Shown: positions 1-11,461 of the stretch, one piece after another
How positions within the stretch are numbered: the first letter of the stretch is position 1
How the letters are laid out: each line of letters starts with the position of its first letter
Notes under the pieces: model-generated
The model's input: the letters and a program-made list of their open reading frames with translations, nothing else
Databases searched by the model: none
What the model was told of the DNA's origin: nothing
From: Exobasidium rhododendri
Lineage: Eukaryota; Basidiomycota; Exobasidiomycetes; Exobasidiales; Exobasidiaceae
Direction: 5' to 3'
Assembly (NCBI GenBank): GCA_026210745.1
Contig: CP110630.1
Location: 1,860,001 to 1,924,000, forward strand
Length of the DNA stretch: 64,000 nt
Made by a program: the position numbers and the translations under genes

Positions 1-949
1 GCACACGAATGCTGTGATTCTCCCGCGATGCACCGTTGCATGTGTGCACCATTCACTGGCTTGATATCCTCCAATAAATTCTTGCGCGGCATAAGGGGTG
101 CTCGGGGTCATGGGAATGTAAAGGCCAGTCTTGAGACGTGCCTCAGTACGCTTCCAGTCTGGTTGGCCTTGACGAGTCAGTAGAGGGAAGGTAGTCAAGT
201 CGCTTCGTCCCACGTCGTCCAAGATAGTAGCTGCTTTGAGTATCATGGGGGATTGACCAGGCTGACTGAAAAGAGCCATAGCTTCTTTGGGAGTCTTGAT
301 CAAGTGAGACTGAGGCGCATCTAGCTCTAGTTCAGTCACCAATTGCAGGAATTGGTCCTGTAGTGAAAGTCTTCCTATCAGTCTCTTGCTACATAAACAC
401 AAGAGACTGCCTTGTCCACGCTCTCACCTTGTTGTGCAACGCTTCGACCAGGGCAGGACTCTGTATCAAAGCCTGCACCTTTCCTTTGCTCACTTCTCGT
501 ATAAGATGTGCTACCTTGGCATCCTCGATAGTCGTACCCGCCCCGCTGCAAGGGACAAAGATGTCTACTTTCTCCTCTAGGAGTATCCTGACCATCGCGT
601 CGATATATGGCGCACCTCCCCCGCCTTGGACAAGTCTGAAACGATCCACGCACCGCGAGAAGCGAGCAGCGCAAAGCTCACCCCAGCCTTTCTCTTCCAC
701 CAACACAACACGATAGCCCTTCTGACTCAGTGCTCGAGCGACAAAAATCGACTTTTGCATGCGACCTCCATTGACGAGAGCTGTGGGCTTGTGACGATGG
801 CGCGACGAAGCATTGTGAACAGACACCTTTCTGGCGCAGAACAGTCGTGCAAGTATGCAAGCAGTCAGTGACAGTGGAAGAGTCACAGCTGAAAGCGCAA
901 GGAGAAGGAAGCAGGATATCGTCGCCTGGTAGAGGTGGACCGTCGGCAT
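1..949 (-). CDS. ATP-grasp ligase, mycosporine-type (3' end outside window)
   Basis: Two exons are visible, 949-428 and 357 to beyond base 1, joined in phase 0 across a 70-bp intron (427-358, GTGAGA...CAG), giving 293 residues before the edge. Residues about 5-37 are hydrophobic and look like a membrane anchor. A Rossmann-like pre-ATP-grasp part follows (ALVNGGRMQKSIFVARAL, then VEEKGWGELCAARFS). Near the edge comes the ATP-grasp core with QEFIGGYQASEWCTHATVHR, as in carboxylate-amine ligases. The family couples a carboxylate or cyclitol to an amine using ATP. In mycosporine pathways the MysC-type enzyme joins an amino acid to 4-deoxygadusol. The gene lies 458 bp downstream of, and in the same direction as, the cyclase gene, which supports that role (inference). 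The active site beyond base 1 is not visible. Confidence 0.8.
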
Positions 950-1407
950 TTTTTATTAGGATGGGGACCCGACGTCGCTTTCAGGAAGAAAAGAAATGAC
1001 GACACCCAAAGAATAACGAAAGGCGTCGACTGGATGACATAATGGAGCGCTCTGCCTTCCTCGTTATCACGTTTTCCGTCCTCTATTATTCCTGAGCTAT
1101 TCCTCAAAAGAGATTGTACTCAATGTAGAAGTCTGAACGGAGATCCTCAATCAGGATACCTTCACAGAGCAGGCGGGTACGGTGAACGAACACGACGAGA
1201 GCAAAGGAGCGAATCCGAGGCGATCTCAGCCAGGAACAAAAAGGATCATCACATGCGCGTTGCTAGTCTGGTTTCACACATAAGGGAAAAAAAAGGAAGA
1301 TCTGATAAAAAGTTATGTGGAGATTCGGGAGGAATTTATTGTCCCCCGCGAAAAGTAAGATCATCCTTGATGCTTTAAAGGTACATGCCTACGAGGCGGC
1401 ACACCCT
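950..1407. other. Intergenic, promoter region of the ATP-grasp gene
   Basis: These 458 bp separate the cyclase stop from the ATP-grasp start. I see no coding exon and, in particular, no methyltransferase gene between the two. A short A-rich run (about 1287-1297) is the only feature noticed. Confidence 0.6.
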
Positions 1408-3165
1408 CTAGGCTGCGACTGCCTTTGAGTTGACATGGCCGTTTCCGTTGCCATTAGTCAATCCGTTGGCGCCGTTTCCGTTGCTGTGAGAGTGTCCGTT
1501 GGTGCCGTTGCTTCCATTTGTGGCCTTGAGCTTGTCAGCCTTGATGGCCTCTGGGTCTGCTCCAAGGTCACCTGCATCGGCGTATGCATCTTGGCCTGAG
1601 CCAGGATACTGAGGGAATCGCTCCTTCACATATGCTTTATGTGTGGCAAGGACCGACTCAAATTCTTCCTTGGTCTGCGTATGTCGCAAGAGGAGAAGAA
1701 GAAGAAGAAGAAGAAGAAGAAGAGAAAGGCGTAGTCAGCAAGCCATTCACAAGCATCGCTGTGCCAAGTAGACTCACAATATCATTGGCAAACATGCACT
1801 TTCCATATGGACCTGCTAGTACGAATCGCTGGGAACCATCACGAGTCTTCATGATAGCAGCAATACTGTCGTGCAGAAGCTCGTTGTCGAGCTTCTCATG
1901 ATCGACGGTAAGGCCGACTCCATTGGCCAAGGTGAACCACTCGTCTCTCTCCTCATCAGTCAACAGTCCTCGAGCATGAGACATGGTAATCGTGTACGAC
2001 ATGTCGACTGTGATGGCGTGTCCGTGTCGAAGAGGAGGGAAAGGAGCTAGCCTGTTCCGGCAAAGAAATCTTGATCAGTATCATCCCTGCTCCTCCCAGC
2101 TGTAGCACAAACTCACTCTAGAGTAGGGCTGATTCCGTGTCCACTGGCAATCACTCGATCCAGACCAATCTCATGTAGATTTCCAGACTCCAACTGAAGC
2201 ATCTTAAGGATCGCTCTTCGGCAAATCTCGTCAGCTGCATCTTTCAGCTCTTTACTGCCACCATTTTCCTTTCTTCCGAATCCAGTCTTGACCAACTGAG
2301 GTCCATACTTGACCAAGAGATCCCATGTTGGCTTTTCAGCGCAGTGAGAGATCTTCATGATCTCGGCAAATCCATTCCTGGTCTGTCCTTCAGGGAGCGT
2401 CTTCAAGAAGTCAAAGTCGAGAAAGGCTGCAAGAAGAGAGAAAGGGGATCGTCAATACTACTACAGAAGCGATCGAAAAGAAAAGATTTCACTCACTGTG
2501 CATGGGAGCGTGGTAAGCTCCCAGTCTGTTCTTGAGCTTCTTGTGGTTGATGCCGACCTTGATCGAGATGGCAGCATCAATCAAAGCAATCAACGTAGTA
2601 CCAACTCGAATGTAGTTGGTCGATCTTCGGTAGCTGGCACAAGCATATCCGGCTACATCGGAAGCCAGACCACCTCCGACAACCAAGACAGGCTCCTTAC
2701 GAATGAGACCAAAGTTGTCCATAGCATCGACGAACTCCAACATGGTGTCCATGTTCTTGTTCAGTTCACCTCCCTTGAAGACATGCAAAGTAGGCTTGAT
2801 ATCGTACGTGTTGAAATCTGGTTGGGACGGCGTAAAATGTCAATAAGACAAAGACCAGAGGCAAAGTCGCTCAAATGCGAGGAGGAACGAAACTCACAGG
2901 TTCTGATCGAATCACCATAGTGACCGTGTACTGTCTCATCAATAATGACCAAGACTCTTCCCCACTTCTTGTAGTGGCTGGCCAAATCTTGCTTCTTCTC
3001 GTCGAAAACATTGTCGACGAAGCTGTATGTGTATCGCAGCTCCTCGGAACCTGCGACGCTGTAGCCAGGACCGGTGCAGTTCTTGGTTGCTGGGATCTCC
3101 TTCACCTGTCCAGATAAATTGGAGGAAGGCGAGATGTAGGGCGCAGTAGGCTCTTGAACAGTCAT
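1408..3165 (-). CDS. Sugar-phosphate cyclase (DDGS/EEVS-type, dehydroquinate-synthase fold)
   Basis: Five exons (3165-2898, 2817-2497, 2426-2117, 2051-1778, 1674-1408) join in frame to 479 residues; all donors are GTGAGT. The NAD-binding and active-site core is clear: [19 protein letters not shown] near residues 137-155, then [19 protein letters not shown] and [14 protein letters not shown], which is the signature of demethyl-4-deoxygadusol and 2-epi-5-epi-valiolone synthases rather than of true 3-dehydroquinate synthase. EIMKISHC and the later histidine segments ([16 protein letters not shown]) fit the metal site. These enzymes cyclise sedoheptulose 7-phosphate, the entry step to mycosporines. 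Which of the two products is made cannot be told by eye. The last about 40 residues are an unusual Asn-Gly-rich tail. An ATP-grasp gene follows directly. Confidence 0.9.
1695..1722 (+). repeat. (GAA)n microsatellite inside an intron
   Basis: About nine GAA units lie in intron 4 of the cyclase gene (1777-1675). On the sense strand they read TTC and form the polypyrimidine tract upstream of the 3' splice site. Confidence 0.9.
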
Positions 3166-4725
3166 CTTTGAAAAAGGATGGTAGTTGCAAATGTAGTCAG
3201 GTATGAAGGGGAGGTGATGGGGAGTAGATGAGAAGAAGACAGAGGAGAAGAAGGGGAAGGGTCCCTGGGAAACCTTCTATTTAACACAAGCAAGCTTTGC
3301 ACACGCACTTCACACACACACACTTTGCAACGTCCTTCCAAAAGCTGACATAAAAGGAGAGCAAGGTCGAATAACACACATAGTAACGTCTTCGTCCTCT
3401 CATGGAACACAACACAAGCCATTTGCAACGTTTTTAAAAGTCCCGAGTAAGAAACGTTGTGCAAATGAATGACCAAGCACGACATCATTCCACCTCTTTA
3501 CCGAAAGACATTAGAGCAAAAGCCATGCAAGATCACAGTAATACTCTGTCTCTCCCTTCTCGATCCAGGAAACCCACAATCGGTGAGTGTGCTGCTGCTA
3601 CATACACACCCACGAAAGCTTTAGTAGTAGTGTTAGTAGTAATGTTGTTAGTAGAAGTAGTAGTAACAGCAGTAGAAGTAGTAGTAATAGGGTCGATCCG
3701 GTTGTATATCGAGATCACACAGCACAGAAAGTATATTCTGACGGAGTAAATCCAAAATGAAAAATAGAACTCCATGAACATAGCCATACACAACACAAAT
3801 CACACAGGCCAACGACCTACTCCGAGAACCACACACTGCCTCAAAGACACACAACTCCCACACACACACACACCTACAACAAACACAACACAACATTCAT
3901 CCTCACTCGCACACATTACCAAATCATTGCAATATTACTAAATCCTTCTTAAAATCGCTAAGTCTGGTTTACGTCAATCGGACACTTCCAGGTTGCTTAG
4001 TGTGCCCCCGTCCCTGATTTCTTCTAATCTGGGGTCCGTGCGAGTGAACATCGGTCGATTGGCTGACGTTATACAACAGCAACGCTGAGGATGCAGGGGC
4101 AGAGAGAGGCACTGAACGTTCCAGTCCCGGACTTCTTTCGCAAATGACACACCTTCTTCCTCCTCCCTTGTAACTCTGTCTCAGTCGATCAACGTTGTGC
4201 AGATTATATTACAAGGACCCTTGGATGGCAGTGTAAGGACTCATTAGTATTCGCCTGCCTCGATGAAAGAACGAGCCTCGGCAGCAGTGGAGTCAAAGGG
4301 GTAAGAGCTGCCGGGAATAGCGACGACCATACGCAATTATACATTAGGGGGGGGGGGAAAGAAAGCAAAAGCATGCAGATAGTCTGACTGTAGTCGAAAA
4401 TGGAGCAGACGAGATAGTAATAAGCTCCTCCTCCCAACTCTCCCCTTTTATTCAAGACCCCTGTGACCCTTTAGATGAATGTTGCCACGTTGCAGCGTCG
4501 ATAATTCTAAACTTTATTCGACGCTGAGAAAAGATCAAGAAAAGTAAGGCTTACAAGGAGACTCGTTAGGAAATGAGGAAGAGAGACAGAGAGAGAGCGA
4601 GAGAGAGGGGGAGGGAACGCCTCTCTAGCTCAGGGTCCACTGATTCAGACTCTCGACGCGCGCGTGTGTGTACGTGTGTATGGGATACTACGCTGCAAAC
4701 GCCTGTAGAATTGGGAGTCGATTTC
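3166..4725. other. Non-coding stretch between cyclase and FAT1-like genes
   Basis: About 1.56 kb with no convincing exon. It holds the cyclase promoter at its left end, a TAG/GTA-rich simple repeat, short CA runs (about 3857-3895), a run of nine G at about 4348, and GA-rich sequence near 4580-4615. Short open frames here have no recognisable features. Confidence 0.6.
3622..3690 (+). repeat. TAG/GTA-rich imperfect trinucleotide repeat
   Basis: Imperfect TAG/GTA triplets run for about 70 bp upstream of the cyclase gene, with interruptions. Non-coding. Confidence 0.8.
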
Positions 4726-7092
4726 CTACAGCTTGACGAGACCTTTCTCAAGAGCGGCGTAGTCTTCCGCCTGGAAAGGGACGTATGCCTTTGAGCCAGG
4801 TGGCAACCAATAGAGGGGGTCTGTTCCACACTTTGCATGCTCGACCCCTTCGTTGCGCAGTGCTACCTTGAGTTGTTTCACCGTCCCTGTAGCGTCCATC
4901 GTGGGAACGATTCTCAAGAACAAAGGCACACTGAATTTGGGCAGAGACTTTCTTGCATGTGTGGCCAGAGACGTTAAATCGAGTGTTGCAGCTGAATCCC
5001 TAGGAATAGCAGCACATCCTGCTCTGCCGTCGTGGTTGGGTACCAAGACACCATAAACGTTGGCTTCGCCGATCACTTCACCTAAAGCAGCCGACACTTC
5101 TGCCGTACTGACATTCTCGCTCCTCCATCGGAAAGTATCACCTAACCGATCACCAAACCAGTAAAGACCATCTGCATCCATTCTCATCAAGTCTCCCGAT
5201 CGGAACCAAGCATCGCCTTTCTCGAAAACGTTGGTAAGGATCTTCTTCTTGGTAGCTTCAGGATTGTCGGCGTATCCTTGAAATTGATTGTGCGCTTTGT
5301 CGCCCTTGATTCTCATGATGAATTCTCCTGATTCGCTAGGCCCGCACAGGATGCACAGTCCTTTTTCATTCCTAACGACATCTTCGGAAATAGCATCTAC
5401 TTGAATGATCTTGTAGTCTGGTCGTACCTTTCTGGCCAAAGCTCCAAACCTTCCAATGGCACCTGCGCCAAACGGTCCAGTGTTGTAATTGACCAGAGCA
5501 CCGTTTCCCTCAGAAGAAGCGTAGAACTCAAAGATGTGTGCTACGCCGAATCGCTCACGAAACTTTTCCCAAACATCTGGTCGCATTCCATTACCATATG
5601 CCAACCGTACTCGATGATTCTTGTCATCCGGATGAGGAGGAAGAGCAATCAGATACCTCGCGATCTCTCCAATGTATTGCACCACTGTTGCATCATTTGC
5701 TCGAACCTCCGCCCAGTATCTGCTAGCACTGAATTTTCGTCCAATGATGACTGCCGCTCCACTTCGCATTCCAACTCCTACACACAGAAAGGCGGCAGAA
5801 GAGTGATAGATGGGCATGGGGGTATAAATGCGGTCCTTGTCGCTGAATTTACAGATGATGGTCCACATAGAAGTCGCAAACAGCATCCGTCCATGTCCGC
5901 ACAAGGCTGCCTTTGGAAGTCCAGTAGTACCGCTAGTATAGATGAGCGCACAAGAGCTGCTGGGCGTCACATTCTTGCGATGAGATGGGTCGATGGCTTT
6001 GCTGCTCTGCCTGGCTAGATCCGCAGGTCCAAAGTAGACTGCATTGCCAAGCTTTGGAGTCGTTCCGAAATCTTGCTTTTCGCTTATTGGTTGAATGCCA
6101 TCGTCAAAGGCTAGAAAACTCTTGACATTGCTTTTGCTGGCGATTTGTTCCTCAATACTCAAAAGGGCTTCCTCCAGACCTGGCTCGTAAACCACTAGCT
6201 GTGCTTTGGAGGTGACAAGACAGTGAAGTAAGCCATTTCCTGTCAAGCTGTTGTTAATGAATGCTGGCACAACATTGATCGACATGCATGCGAGCCATAC
6301 AAGAACATAAGCGGTCGAGTTGTTCATAAAGATGGCTACTCGATCTGCAGATGGACATGTCAGAAACTTGCGAGCCTTCGACACTGATACTCTTGCACTC
6401 ACCTTCGCTCTTCAGACCTCGGCTGAGGAGGTAATTTGCAATTTGTCGAGATTCTGCAAAGAGCGAGAGATGGAGTTTAGTGAGAAAGCGTTTCTAGCTA
6501 ATCTACACTCGTCGCAAATGCCCTTCCCTTCCCTACAGACGCCGCTCAGATCAAGTGTAATCATGATAGATGCAACTCATCAAGAAGCACATGTCGTTCA
6601 AAACACTGCTATGCTTCTTTTGGCGCCCTGATCTGTCTATCGCAGCATTGTGTTATCCATCTCTGCGTGAACCTGATGAGCCTCCCCCGTTTCTCTCTTC
6701 TCCAAGTCCCAGACTTTTGGTTCTTCTCCACAACCCATACAAAGACAGAGGTACTCACCCAAATCGGCCTGCCTGAAAGTCCAAGACCTTCCCTCGTAGA
6801 CGTAAGCCACTCCATCAGGTCGTGCCTTGACGCTGTCTTCGAACAAGTTCCACAATGAAGTCTCTCCGCTCTTCTTTCGATCATCTCCACTGTACCAAGA
6901 ACGGTACGTCTCCGTCGTCAGCAATGTGATCCCTCCCTCTCTCTCTCTCTCTCTACATCAAGCCCGCACTCACTCCTTCTCCCCTGCCTTGCTCCCTTTA
7001 GATAAAGCGATATCACTACCTATACCAAGCTTGGCGTCCAAGTAAGCAGTCGATGCGATACCAATAGCAGCTTGCAGGAATCGAGAAGTCAT
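4726..7092 (-). CDS. FAT1: Very-long-chain acyl-CoA synthetase / fatty acid transporter (Fat1/SLC27 family)
   Basis: Four exons (7092-6974, 6889-6759, 6453-6403, 6344-4726) join in frame to 639 residues. The third exon is only 51 bp, yet supplies the family segment between WTFRQADL and DRVAIFMNNST. The AMP-binding motif YTSGTTGLPKAA is at about residue 236, and FEFYASSEGN and the SGDLMRMDADGLYWFGDR block follow, both typical of the FATP/Fat1 branch. The enzyme activates long and very long chain fatty acids with ATP and CoA at ER, plasma membrane or peroxisome, and can couple this to uptake. The first 40 residues are hydrophobic-to-amphipathic, fitting membrane attachment. The C-terminus ends in KLV after GLV, not a clear peroxisomal signal. 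It shares direction with its neighbours but has no visible functional tie to the mycosporine pair. Confidence 0.9.
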
Positions 7093-7530
7093 GCTGAACG
7101 ATTGTTCTGGAATGGCGGAAAGAGAAGAACGCCGACGCTCTCAAAAGCTTTATCTGCGTTGCAACGAATGAATCGACGCGGGGCTCAGCCTTTGCTCTCT
7201 CCACGAAATCAAATACCGGCTGAGAAAAGGTACCGTTTAGGGTTTCCCTCTACTGTTGGACAAAAGGCGGTTGTCCAAAAGGCGGTTCAAGCATTGACAC
7301 GGCTACTGTGAAAGCCGCGCTCTGTTTTGCCACGTGGCTGCAGGGTTTATCAATGCAATGGTCATGAGGGAGAGTGTGACAATTGCACCTTCATCCGTGG
7401 AACTTATTCGAGCGAAGAGCAAGCCAGATATTCACATAAGGGAAGAGGAGGTCGGAAAAGGGAGCAACGTCATCACGATGTGTCAAGTATTCACAAGAAT
7501 GGTACAATTTTGATCATCGAGACTACATCC
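7093..7530. other. Intergenic, FAT1-like promoter and F-BAR gene 3' flank
   Basis: 438 bp. Short open frames occur on the plus strand but show no domain or splice logic. I see nothing else. Confidence 0.5.
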
Positions 7531-8489
7531 TCAATTTAATAGGGATACAAAATTACTGGGGAAAGTGTTGGCACCGCCCCGTCGTCTAGCATCATCCAGC
7601 AATTCACCCTGCCACCAGCCGTCTGGATTCGTCTCCCAGACGGCAATGATGTCACCTGCGGTAAAGCTAAACTCTTCTTCTGTCGTCGCTCCGTAATCGT
7701 ACAAGGCCTTTACGTAGAACAGGATTGGTTTGCCGGTGTCACTGAATTGACCGGTTGGCGGTTGTGCAGCTTGGGTATTGCTACGATGAGGCGATTGCGT
7801 TTGAACTTGAGCTATCGGGGCCGCTTGAGTCTGCATTGGCATATGCGACTGCTGATTCTGACCTGGATATTGTCCTTGATTAGCGTAAGACATGCCATTC
7901 ATGCCAGATTGAGAAGTAGACCATTGCGGCACATGTTGTGGCTGCTGCTGTGCTTGACTGTAGCCACCTTGTTGAGGCACCGGCGTCGACGTAGAGGGAC
8001 CAGGCGGAGGTATACCTTGAGGATGATGAGATTGCTGATACTGATGCATATAAGACGCAGCGGCAGATTCTTGAACTGGTGCTCGAAACGGGCTTGCCAC
8101 GCGACCATACTGACCGCCAACAATGGGTTGATGCATCGTTTGAGGGGATTGCGTATAGCCATGCACCGTGGAGCTGGCTGGTATCATTGCCGGTGTGGGT
8201 ACTTGAGATGTTCCTGCCTGAGGTGTCATGGCAGCAGCAGGAGTCTGATTGTAAGGGGACTGAAAAGAAGAATAACCACTCTGTCGACCAATCGACTGAT
8301 GCGTGGAAGGTACGGGAGTCTGAGAAGGTGCATAGCTTTGTTGTTGCGGTGGAGGGGGACCTTGTTGTGGTTGTTGCTGGTAAGCGTACTGACCACCAGA
8401 AAGGGAAGGCTGTTGCTGCTGTGTTCGTGATGGCTGTGGCTGAGAATATTGACTCGCTATCGATGGTTGCGATTGTTGCGTCAGGTATG

Positions 8490-8538
<49 letters not shown>

Positions 8539-11006
8539 TTGCATCTGTGGCGGTGGAGCATACCCTTGTCCTCCCCGGGTGCTATTCTGTAGAGGGGATG
8601 CGGAGCGACCGTGAGCGGTAGACAGCTGTGACGCTACTCTCTGAAGAGCTGGTTGAGAGGCAGACGAGGCGACCGGACCTGCTGGTCCTACACTTCCGGT
8701 GCGTTTAAGGAATTCGTCAGCCATTTGATCGTGAGTCACTGAACCACTAGCGTCCAGAGCTATGCCAAGCGGAGTCGTTGATCGCGGCGGAGCAGAAGTG
8801 GCAGCCTGTTTGCTTGAAGCTGCTTGCACTGGTCTTGATTGAGGCATGCCTTGTCGCTGTTGAACAGCCTGTTGTTGATCATGTCGCTGCTGAATGGGTT
8901 GCTGCCGAGCGGGTTGCTGCTGTTGCTGTGGATTCGCGTGACCTTGATGGAAAGGCTGCGGACTAGGACTTCGACCTCTAGCTCCCACTCCTGCAAACCC
9001 TCCATCCTTGGAAGGACCAGGACTTCTTGCTCTATCTGGTGCGGAAGCTTGTTGAACACTCATACGACTGAGCCTCGAAGCTGTGGAATTTTGTCGAGAA
9101 ATAGCTCGCCTTTCTCCTGGAAAATGCTGACCATACTGCCCTAATACTTCTTCGACAGGCATGGGAGAAGTCGCCCGTTCTGGTTCTTGCATGAAAGCAG
9201 CAGCAGGTGAGGCTGCTCTCGGTGGATCATTAACAAATGATGGGGAAGCGGCTCGATTCATCGAGTGGTGCTGCTTGTTGTAAGGCGCCGAATCACTGGT
9301 GACAGAAGGCGGGGGTCCTGGGCTCTTTCCGCCTGGCCTCATACGAAGATTCGCCAATGCTTTGGCGATAGGATCCTCTTCTTTGTCAATGGTGGTTTGG
9401 TTTGTCGAAATGGACGATGTCGTTTCAGAAGGGGGTATAAACGTAGTAGCTCCTTGGCCACGCGCAGATTTGTTCATCGAGGGAGTCCTCGCCAAGAAGT
9501 TCCGAGCTGACATGCGCTTGTCTGCTTGCGACGTCTCGATCGGTGGAGCAGGAAGAGCAGATTCCACTGGTGCATTGCGAATCGGATCCGCGACAGTGCT
9601 TTGGCTAGCATTAGAGATCATACCTGGCTGGCCTACTGCTCCAGGAGGAGGGCGGAAAGCAAGATTCAGATCCTCAACTGCAGCGGGACGCTGAGATGTA
9701 TTTTGAGGGGCAGAAGGTCCCATCGAGTCCCTTTGAGATTGACTCTGCTGCAATGATGCCTCTGAAGTACTACCACCGACATTCCCACCACTTCCTCGGA
9801 CATTTGGAGGGAGTCCTGAGCTGGTAGAAGGAACTACGGAAGGTACGACAGGAGGCAGATAAGGCATCTGTCGAGTCGTCGTTCGCTGAAAGTTGGCCGT
9901 CTTGAACGTAGGTCTTGCGGGAGGAGGTTGACCTCTACTGTAATTGATGTACTCTGGCGGATCTGCGATTGCCGAACCTGTTCCTGCTCTCTGGATGAAG
10001 TCGATTATGTCTCTTTGTGCCTCGCATATCTCGAGCGAGACCCTGACTCGTTCGCACGATTCATCATCGGCAACACAGACTGCTGAGATAGAATTCGCAT
10101 AATTCCACAGATTGCTTTTCAGGAATTCCAGTCTGTCTTCTTCAGCATCTTGACACTGATCCAGGAATACCTTCCACTCTGAGTTCCATCGATGTGTAGT
10201 ATCCTTTAATGCTCGAACGAAGTTCTGGTAATCTTTGTCGTTGGAAGACACTGTCGATTGTGCTTTGTCCAACTTGGTAGTAACCTTGTCCAAGTCCCTT
10301 CCTTGTACCAGACTCGATTGAGCTGTATATCCATTGATTTTGATGCAGTCCTGTTCGTACTTATCCTTCGATTTGATGACGTAGCTTTCCTGTGTCTGCT
10401 TTTGCTTGAACAATTTCTCAATCTGTATAGCACTCGCTTTTCTCTGATTCTGAAGCTTCACGAGGTATTCCGCCAGTTGATTCTCCATGTCTTTTTTTAT
10501 CAGCCCACTCAAATCGGCATGAGTTTTCGACGTCTGGTCTATTTCCGCTCTGACCACTTCTATCGCCGCCCTCATTGATCCGGTCTCCTCTTTTCCAAAC
10601 GTCTGTCTAGCCAGCTTCGCGAGTCGCTTTGAGTACTCTGCTTCGATATCAGCTCGCTCTTTATACATCGCTCTCAGCTCATCCACCACCCTCGCTGAGC
10701 TCTTCATCCTACTTTGAATGACCGGATATCCAGAATCACTGATACCCTGCAAATTGATGGAAGGACAAAGAGACACCTACCTTGAGTATCGTATTCACAC
10801 TGCCTTCTTCCTCAATAGTCGGCACTCACCCAAAACGAGTTGCAAAAGGATGTAGAATCCTGCAATTCTCTTCGAATATACTCATCTTCCACTGCCATCC
10901 TCCTGCCTGCTTCACCACCGTCGAATCCCATCGAGGAGCTCGCCCTAGAATGACCGCTTCGATTGGAGCCGGCAGAGGCAGATCGCTCTCGATTTTCCGA
11001 CGGCAT
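7531..11006 (-). CDS. F-BAR and SH3 domain cytokinesis scaffold (Cdc15/Hof1/Imp2-like)
   Basis: Exon 1 (11006-10830) and exon 2 (10746-7531) join in phase 0 to 1130 residues. The start at 11006 (MPSENRERS) is the first ATG; the open frame extends upstream without another ATG. The F-BAR helix bundle covers about residues 45-300: CNSFW at the exon joint, then YKERADIEAEYSKRLAKLAR and further coiled-coil. A disordered Ser/Pro/Gln-rich middle of about 750 residues follows, including a polyglutamine tract. An SH3 domain ends the protein (ALYDYGATTEEEFSF, GWWQGEL, FPSNFVSLL). This order is that of Cdc15/Hof1/Imp2, membrane-binding scaffolds of the contractile ring that recruit formins and septum enzymes through SH3. 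Assignment within that family is uncertain; Bzz1-like proteins usually carry two SH3 domains, which argues against that choice. Confidence 0.85.
8491..8535 (-). repeat. CAG/CTG trinucleotide repeat (polyglutamine)
   Basis: Fifteen uninterrupted CTG triplets on the plus strand read as CAG on the coding strand, giving most of an about 18-residue glutamine tract in the F-BAR protein. Several shorter imperfect CAG clusters flank it (8880-8930, 8340-8420). Confidence 0.95.
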
Positions 11007-11461
11007 GCCTGCAATCTGACAAATGTCTACTGGGAACAGCAACGCCGTGCTTGAGAGAGGAGCGTGCTTCAGTCTCTATGCTTCTCGCGTAGTGAAGGAG
11101 GAGGGTGTCGTTGGCAAAGATTACCCTTTCGCACGTAGCAGGTCGCTCTTCCCGTGTGTAGTCCAGATGGTAGATTCTTTCAGGAGTTGGCCAAGTGTTG
11201 ATTCAGAGTCAATGACGCGAGCAGCAAAAAGGCGGATCTACAAAAGAAGCGCATCGCTATCGTGAAGCTCAAAGCGCGTGGCAGTGCCTAAATCACCTTT
11301 GCATTCTCTGTCGTCTTGAGGAGGGGGACGTTGATATACTATTGCAAATATACAAATACATATAATCAACCGTACGCGCGGGCCATCCTTTCGTATGAAG
11401 AAGGACACCCCGTCGAGTCGAAAGAGCAGCTCTTACCACGTCTTCACTACAATCCCTAAAC
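11007..11461. other. Divergent promoter region, F-BAR gene / hydrolase gene
   Basis: 455 bp between two divergently transcribed genes. No exon recognised; both promoters should lie here. Confidence 0.5.

Noticed and set aside
4726-7092. FAT1-like gene as part of the mycosporine cluster
   Set aside because: It lies 1.5 kb away, is a housekeeping lipid enzyme and has no known step in mycosporine synthesis. Adjacency alone is not support.
8491-8535. Regular short repeat as a CRISPR-like array
   Set aside because: Pure CTG triplets inside a coding region; no spacers, and the genome is eukaryotic.
7747-8621. Two long plus-strand open frames opposite the F-BAR gene
   Set aside because: They are antisense shadows of the Gln/Pro-rich middle. 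Composition is dictated by the CTG repeat, and the minus strand has clear domains at both ends.
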